64,000 nt of DNA. Source: JAJYKC01 sp035545735 (GTDB taxonomy: Bacteria > Acidobacteriota > Terriglobia > Bryobacterales > Bryobacteraceae). The position numbers and the translations under genes are program-made. The DNA lies in assembly GCA_035545735.1 (NCBI GenBank), contig DASZXS010000027.1, positions 186,001 through 250,000 of the forward strand, read 5' to 3'. The notes beneath the pieces are model-generated. The model saw only the letters and a list, made by a program, of their open reading frames with translations. It was not told the origin of the DNA and did no database searches. Of this stretch, positions 60,518-64,000 are shown one piece after another (positions within the stretch are counted from its first letter, which is position 1; every line of letters starts with the position of its first letter).

Positions 60518-61921
60518 TTAGCTGCCTGATCCGGATTGGTTCTGCTGGTAGCCGAACGCCACAAAATTCATGCTCTGTATGCTGCCCGCGAGAATCTTCT
60601 GCTGCGATTCGAGGGAGGCGGCCAGCGTGTCGGCAGCCGCAAGTTGTTGCTGCAGCGCAGTCTGTGAGCGGTTGAGCCGCGCCGTCAGAGTTTGAATCTG
60701 GTCGCTCAGGTGGGAGTTGATCTGGTCGTTCCCGTTTTCCTGCGCGGCAATCATTCCGCTCCCCGGATCGCTCAGTTGATTAAACGTCTGCGCCAGCGAC
60801 GACAAGCCGGAGGAGGCTGACCCCAAAAACGTGAACGCACCCGTGATCTGCGCGCTGGAAAGGGACGCGAAGGCGTTCTGGTCGAACGTCAGGTGCCCGG
60901 TAGTGTCAAACCGGATTCCCAGGTCCGATAAGCTCTTCACCGCACCAGTACCTTGGTAGGAAGTGAGTTGCCGCAGGTCGGATTCAATGGTGGTGATGAT
61001 CAAATTCCCGCTCAACGGGCCCGCGCTCGTCCCCACCTGCTGCTTTACCTGATCCACCAGGTTGTTATAGTTCTGGATAAAGCTGCTCAAGGCATTCGAA
61101 AGCTGCGAGGGGTCGGTCTGCAATCCGAGCGACACCGGGCCGGTGGTTGTTTGCAGCAATTGCAGCGACAGCCCGGGGACCAGATCGTTCACCGTATTGG
61201 TGGAGCGCGTCACCGGGATTCCGTTAAATTGAAAAACCGCGTCCGTGCCCTGGTTGTTGCTGGTGATTAGGTTCGTCGCGGCGCCGGCCGGATCGTCGAT
61301 GAGTTGCAGCGTGGTCGCGCCCGTTGTGTTCGCCGAGATCGACAGGTAATTCGGATTGCTGCCATTGCCCGTGGTGAGCACATTCGCCGTTACCCCCGCG
61401 CCCAGACCATTGATTGCCTGCACCAGGCCGTTCAGATTGTTTGTCTGCGGCGTCAGGGTGATCGTGTATGTTTTTGTTCCAACCACCAGCTGGACCGTGC
61501 CCGTAGACGACACCGGGGCGGTCGAGTTGTCCGCGTAACCGGTCACGGAAGTCTCCGAAGCCGCCGATGCCAGCGATTGGATGGAAGAAATCGTGTACGC
61601 CGCCGGAGACGACGCCCCCGTGTTCGTCACTTGCACGCTGGACGGATCCGAACTGCTCGCCGCAAGACCTTGCGAGGATGCCACCATGCCAAGGTTCGAC
61701 AGGCTCTGGCCGAGAGAACTCACAAAAGGGGTTAAGCCGATCAGCGCCTGCTTCTGAGCCAGAATCGCGGCCTGCTGGTTCTGCAGCATCTGGATCGGAA
61801 TCGCGCCCACCTGTTGCGCGTGATTCAAGATCGTCTGGTAGTCGTTCGAAAACTGGCTGACGCCCGTAAATGTAAGGGGCGAGGTGAGAATGGATAACGG
61901 GTTAACTGTCGTCGAGCTCAT
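60518..61921 (-). CDS. fliD: Flagellar hook-associated protein 2 (filament cap)
   Basis: A 467-residue FliD-like cap protein, poor in cysteine and tryptophan and rich in Ser, Thr, Asn and Gln. The N-terminal part (QFSNDYQTILNHAQQVGAIPIQMLQNQQAAILAQKQAL) is a coiled coil, followed by repeated beta regions with FQFNGIPVTRSTNTVNDLVPGLSLQLLQTT, the classical FliD_N/FliD signature, and a C-terminal coiled coil (DQIQTLTARLNRSQTALQQQLAAADTLAASLESQQKIL). It caps the growing flagellin filament. No other flagellar gene is in the window; it ends 9 bases from trxB, convergent. Confidence 0.9.
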   Translation of the reverse strand: MSSTTVNPLSILTSPLTFTGVSQFSNDYQTILNHAQQVGAIPIQMLQNQQAAILAQKQALIGLTPFVSSLGQSLSNLGMVASSQGLAASSSDPSSVQVTNTGASSPAAYTISSIQSLASAASETSVTGYADNSTAPVSSTGTVQLVVGTKTYTITLTPQTNNLNGLVQAINGLGAGVTANVLTTGNGSNPNYLSISANTTGATTLQLIDDPAGAATNLITSNNQGTDAVFQFNGIPVTRSTNTVNDLVPGLSLQLLQTTTGPVSLGLQTDPSQLSNALSSFIQNYNNLVDQVKQQVGTSAGPLSGNLIITTIESDLRQLTSYQGTGAVKSLSDLGIRFDTTGHLTFDQNAFASLSSAQITGAFTFLGSASSGLSSLAQTFNQLSDPGSGMIAAQENGNDQINSHLSDQIQTLTARLNRSQTALQQQLAAADTLAASLESQQKILAGSIQSMNFVAFGYQQNQSGSGS

Positions 61922-61973
61922 CGCGGCTTTTTCCTGCTCTCGTCTTACCTATCGGCGGGAGCAGGCCAAAGCA

Positions 61974-62993
61974 TTAGCGCAGCGGAACCGGCGAAACCAC
62001 CAGAACCCGGAAACTCCCCGGAACAATGGACGGCCGCGGCCGCGGATTTTCTGCCGTGGCTTTCGGTGGGGCGCCGAAATCGGCGTCCGGCAGATATACG
62101 ACGCCGGTCTTGGTATCGAGCGCCATGGTTCGCGCTCCCCTCTGTGTCTGCACCGTCTGCGCCACCACGTACCGGTCTGCCGATTCCTGCTTCACCACGG
62201 TGAGCGTCCCATCGCCGTTCGAAGCGAAGGCCAGCCGCGCGGAAGGTTCGTAGAACGCCGCATCCGGCCCATCGCCGATGGGCAGCGTCGCCACCATCCG
62301 CCCGCTGTCGGCGTCCACCACAGCCATTTTCTTGTCGCACACGGAGAACAGGCGCCGCCTCGCGGTATCCATCGCCAGGCCGGAGGGGCCTTCGCACGGC
62401 AGAATCGACCACCGCGCTTTCACTTTCAACGCGACGGGGTCCAGCCGGACGATCTCGCTTTTGTCTTCAATATTGGCGTAAACGTCTCCCTTTCCGTCAG
62501 CAACGGGAAATTCGGGGCGGCCGCCCAGCGCGATCGTTCCCGTCACAGCCGCCGTAGCCGCGTTAATCACCGTTGCATCGTTGCTGCGCCCATTGAACGT
62601 CAGCACCAGGCGATGCACTGGCTCGTAGACAATACCGTCTGGGTTAACGCCCGTTTTCACCGTCGCGACGGTCTGAAGGTCCTTCAAGTTGAAGACTGCC
62701 ACGGAATTGCCGCGCCCCGAACTGATAAAGCCCTTGCCCAGATCGTCCGCGACCGCGATGCCGTGAACGCCGTTCAATCCCGTGATCTTCCCGACCGGCG
62801 CGCGCGAATCGAGGTCGACCACCTCCACTTCGGTTCCATGCGAGACGTAGAGCCGCCGGTTCGGCGTGTCGGCCGTGAGGTAATCCCAGAAACCCTCTCC
62901 GCCCAGGCGGATTGGCTTCTCCATTTGATAGTGTTGCGCCGCCAGAGCCGTCGCGGCGAATAAGATTCCCAGAACTGCCAGGATTTTATGCAC
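61974..62993 (-). CDS. Exported YncE-like beta-propeller protein
   Basis: A 339-residue secreted protein, GTG start, with signal peptide (ILAVLGILFAATALAA). It consists of about seven repeats of the YVTN type: NRRLYVSHGTEVEVVDLDS, GKGFISSGRGNSVAVFNLKD, DPGIVYE-like and RLFSVCDKKMAVVDADSGRMVATLPIG. Such propellers occur in the periplasm and bind partners or ligands; the function is not known. No N-terminal lipobox or C-terminal anchor is seen. It lies 52 bases upstream of fliD and 42 bases downstream of dnaJ on the same strand; cotranscription is possible. Confidence 0.87.
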   Translation of the reverse strand: MHKILAVLGILFAATALAAQHYQMEKPIRLGGEGFWDYLTADTPNRRLYVSHGTEVEVVDLDSRAPVGKITGLNGVHGIAVADDLGKGFISSGRGNSVAVFNLKDLQTVATVKTGVNPDGIVYEPVHRLVLTFNGRSNDATVINAATAAVTGTIALGGRPEFPVADGKGDVYANIEDKSEIVRLDPVALKVKARWSILPCEGPSGLAMDTARRRLFSVCDKKMAVVDADSGRMVATLPIGDGPDAAFYEPSARLAFASNGDGTLTVVKQESADRYVVAQTVQTQRGARTMALDTKTGVVYLPDADFGAPPKATAENPRPRPSIVPGSFRVLVVSPVPLR

Positions 62994-63035
62994 GACCCGA
63001 CTCTACAGCAGCTGTCTTAAGAATTGGTGAAAAGG

Positions 63036-64000
63036 CTACATGAAGTAGTCTTTGACTTTGTCGAGAATGCCCTTTTCCTTGGGCTCGTTCTCGGCGGGGA
63101 GGGTTTCCCGCAACTGCTCGAACAGGCGCCGCTGCTCCCTTGTCAGGCGCGCCGGGATCTTCACCTCGACATGCACGTAAAGATCACCGCGTCCGTGACT
63201 TTGCAGGTGCGGAACTCCGAGTCCGCGCAGACGTACCTGGTGGCCGGAGGCCGTCCCTTCGGGGATCTTTACCGTCTGCGGCCCATCGAAGGTGGAGAGC
63301 GTGATCTCGGCCCCCAGCGCCGCTTGCGCCACGTTAACGGGAACCACACAGTGCAGGTCGTCCCCGTTTCGTTCGAACACGGGATGTTCTTTCACCGCCA
63401 CCACCACGTAAAGGTCTCCAGCGGGGCCTCCGTTCGGCCCCGGCTGCCCTTCGTTCTGCAGGCGCAGGCGGGTGCCGTTCTCCACGCCGGCCGGAATGTT
63501 CACCTTCAGCTTGCGGTCCGAACGGATGCGCCCTTCGCCACGGCATTGCGTGCACGGGCGGCGAACGATCTGGCCCCTGCCGTTGCATTGCCCGCAGGTT
63601 CGCCGGACCGATAGGAAGCCTTGCTGATAAAGCACTTCGCCCCGGCCCCGGCACACCGAGCATGTCACCATGCCGTCCTCGCGTTCCGCGCCCGTGCCCT
63701 GGCAGCGCGTGCAGGCATCCATTCGCGGCACCTGAATGTCGGCGCTCATTCCACGGATTGCGTCTTCCAGCACGATTTGCAGGTCGAAGCGTAGGTCTTC
63801 TCCCCTTTGCACCCGGCTCCGGCGGCGTCCGCCGCCTCCACCGAACAGGTCTCCGAAGCCGAACAGGTCGCCCAGAATATCGCCAAAATCGGCAAAGTTG
63901 GAAGGGTCGAAGCCTTGCGCGCCGCCGTTTTGTACGCCTTGATGGCCGAAGCGGTCATAGGCCGCCCGCTTCTGGGGGTCGCTGAGCACTCCGTAAGCCT
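63036..64000 (-). CDS. dnaJ: Molecular chaperone DnaJ, partial (N-terminus off the window)
   Basis: The reading frame runs off the right edge; 321 residues are seen. It begins near the end of the J-domain (AYGVLSDPQKRAAYDRFGHQG), then a Gly/Phe-rich linker (FGFGDLFGGGGGRRR), the zinc domain with four CxxCxGxG repeats (CTRCQGTG, CSVCRGRG, CGQCNGRG, CTQCRGEG) and the two C-terminal substrate-binding domains ending in GILDKVKDYF. It is thus full type I DnaJ, the partner of DnaK in protein folding. The HPD motif is outside the window. Neighbouring grpE/dnaK, if any, would lie to the right. Confidence 0.94.
   Translation of the reverse strand, partial: AYGVLSDPQKRAAYDRFGHQGVQNGGAQGFDPSNFADFGDILGDLFGFGDLFGGGGGRRRSRVQRGEDLRFDLQIVLEDAIRGMSADIQVPRMDACTRCQGTGAEREDGMVTCSVCRGRGEVLYQQGFLSVRRTCGQCNGRGQIVRRPCTQCRGEGRIRSDRKLKVNIPAGVENGTRLRLQNEGQPGPNGGPAGDLYVVVAVKEHPVFERNGDDLHCVVPVNVAQAALGAEITLSTFDGPQTVKIPEGTASGHQVRLRGLGVPHLQSHGRGDLYVHVEVKIPARLTREQRRLFEQLRETLPAENEPKEKGILDKVKDYFM

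Noticed and set aside
1..64000. tRNA, rRNA, CRISPR arrays, insertion sequences, prophage
   Set aside because: All gaps are short and none shows a tRNA fold, repeat array, transposase or phage gene; no inverted repeats of IS type were seen.

Overview
The window is about 64 kb of GC-rich bacterial chromosome that most resembles an acidobacterium of the Solibacter/Bryobacter type. The grounds are four proteins of the ADOP permease family (acidobacterial duplicated orphan permeases), two of them linked to PadR regulators, an Oar-like TonB-dependent receptor with an N-terminal carboxypeptidase-regulatory-like domain, FG-GAP/UnbV (CRTAC1-like) proteins, Tat-exported oxidoreductase-like proteins and tightly overlapping genes. 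No rRNA, tRNA, CRISPR array, insertion sequence or prophage was seen; gene density is above 95 percent and no gap without a gene exceeds 300 bases.

Layout. 2-8218 (+): a six-gene overlapping operon, cut at its 5' side, coding for a FixH/YtkA-like fragment, a membrane polyferredoxin, a membrane-anchored exported protein, a giant TPR/FG-GAP/UnbV lipoprotein, a second FG-GAP/UnbV protein and an RnfD/NqrB-like membrane protein. This looks like an uncharacterised envelope redox module and is the most interesting part of the window. 8249-12202 (+): an SPL-type radical SAM protein, then PadR plus ADOP. 12212-14384 (-): lysC and cmk. 14476-20356 (+): an AddB/AddA-like helicase-nuclease pair with an Fe-S cysteine set. 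20358-23882 (-): a second ADOP and an exported unknown. 24115-27556 (+): a beta-helix lipoprotein, a frameshifted diheme cytochrome of the family that usually accompanies it, and a Tat-exported TIM-barrel isomerase-like protein. 27648-30114 (+): membrane protein/HTH pair, uppS, NIPSNAP-like protein. 30170-33408 (+): sialidase, N-acetylneuraminate lyase-like protein and MFS transporter, a likely sialic-acid scavenging operon.

33446-38858 (-): HlyD adaptor, two ABC ATPases, an ADOP permease and a possible small membrane protein (MacAB-like export). 39106-44604 (-): Oar-like TonB receptor and a Tat-type FAD oxidoreductase. 44668-47286 (-): PAS-GAF-GAF-GGDEF-EAL protein with a degenerate GGDEF site. 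47543-50281 (-): ribH-nusB-glgA-trxA. 50328-52160 (+): lepA. 52255-54719 (-): ABC-2 type exporter, divergent from a PadR plus a short ADOP-like gene (54797-56484, +), with two operator-like palindromes between them. 56501-59482 (-): cyaY-hemW-ltaE-Sel1 in overlapping order. 59573-60508 (+): trxB. 60518-64000 (-): fliD, a beta-propeller protein, and dnaJ running off the right edge.

A recurrent regulatory theme is the placement of good -10 hexamers only 6 to 10 bases before a start codon with no Shine-Dalgarno sequence (cmk, addB-like, both padR genes, the genes at 26474 and 27648, and the ABC ATPase ending at 54719), which predicts leaderless or nearly leaderless mRNAs. All functional statements rest on reading motifs and context; no database search was possible.
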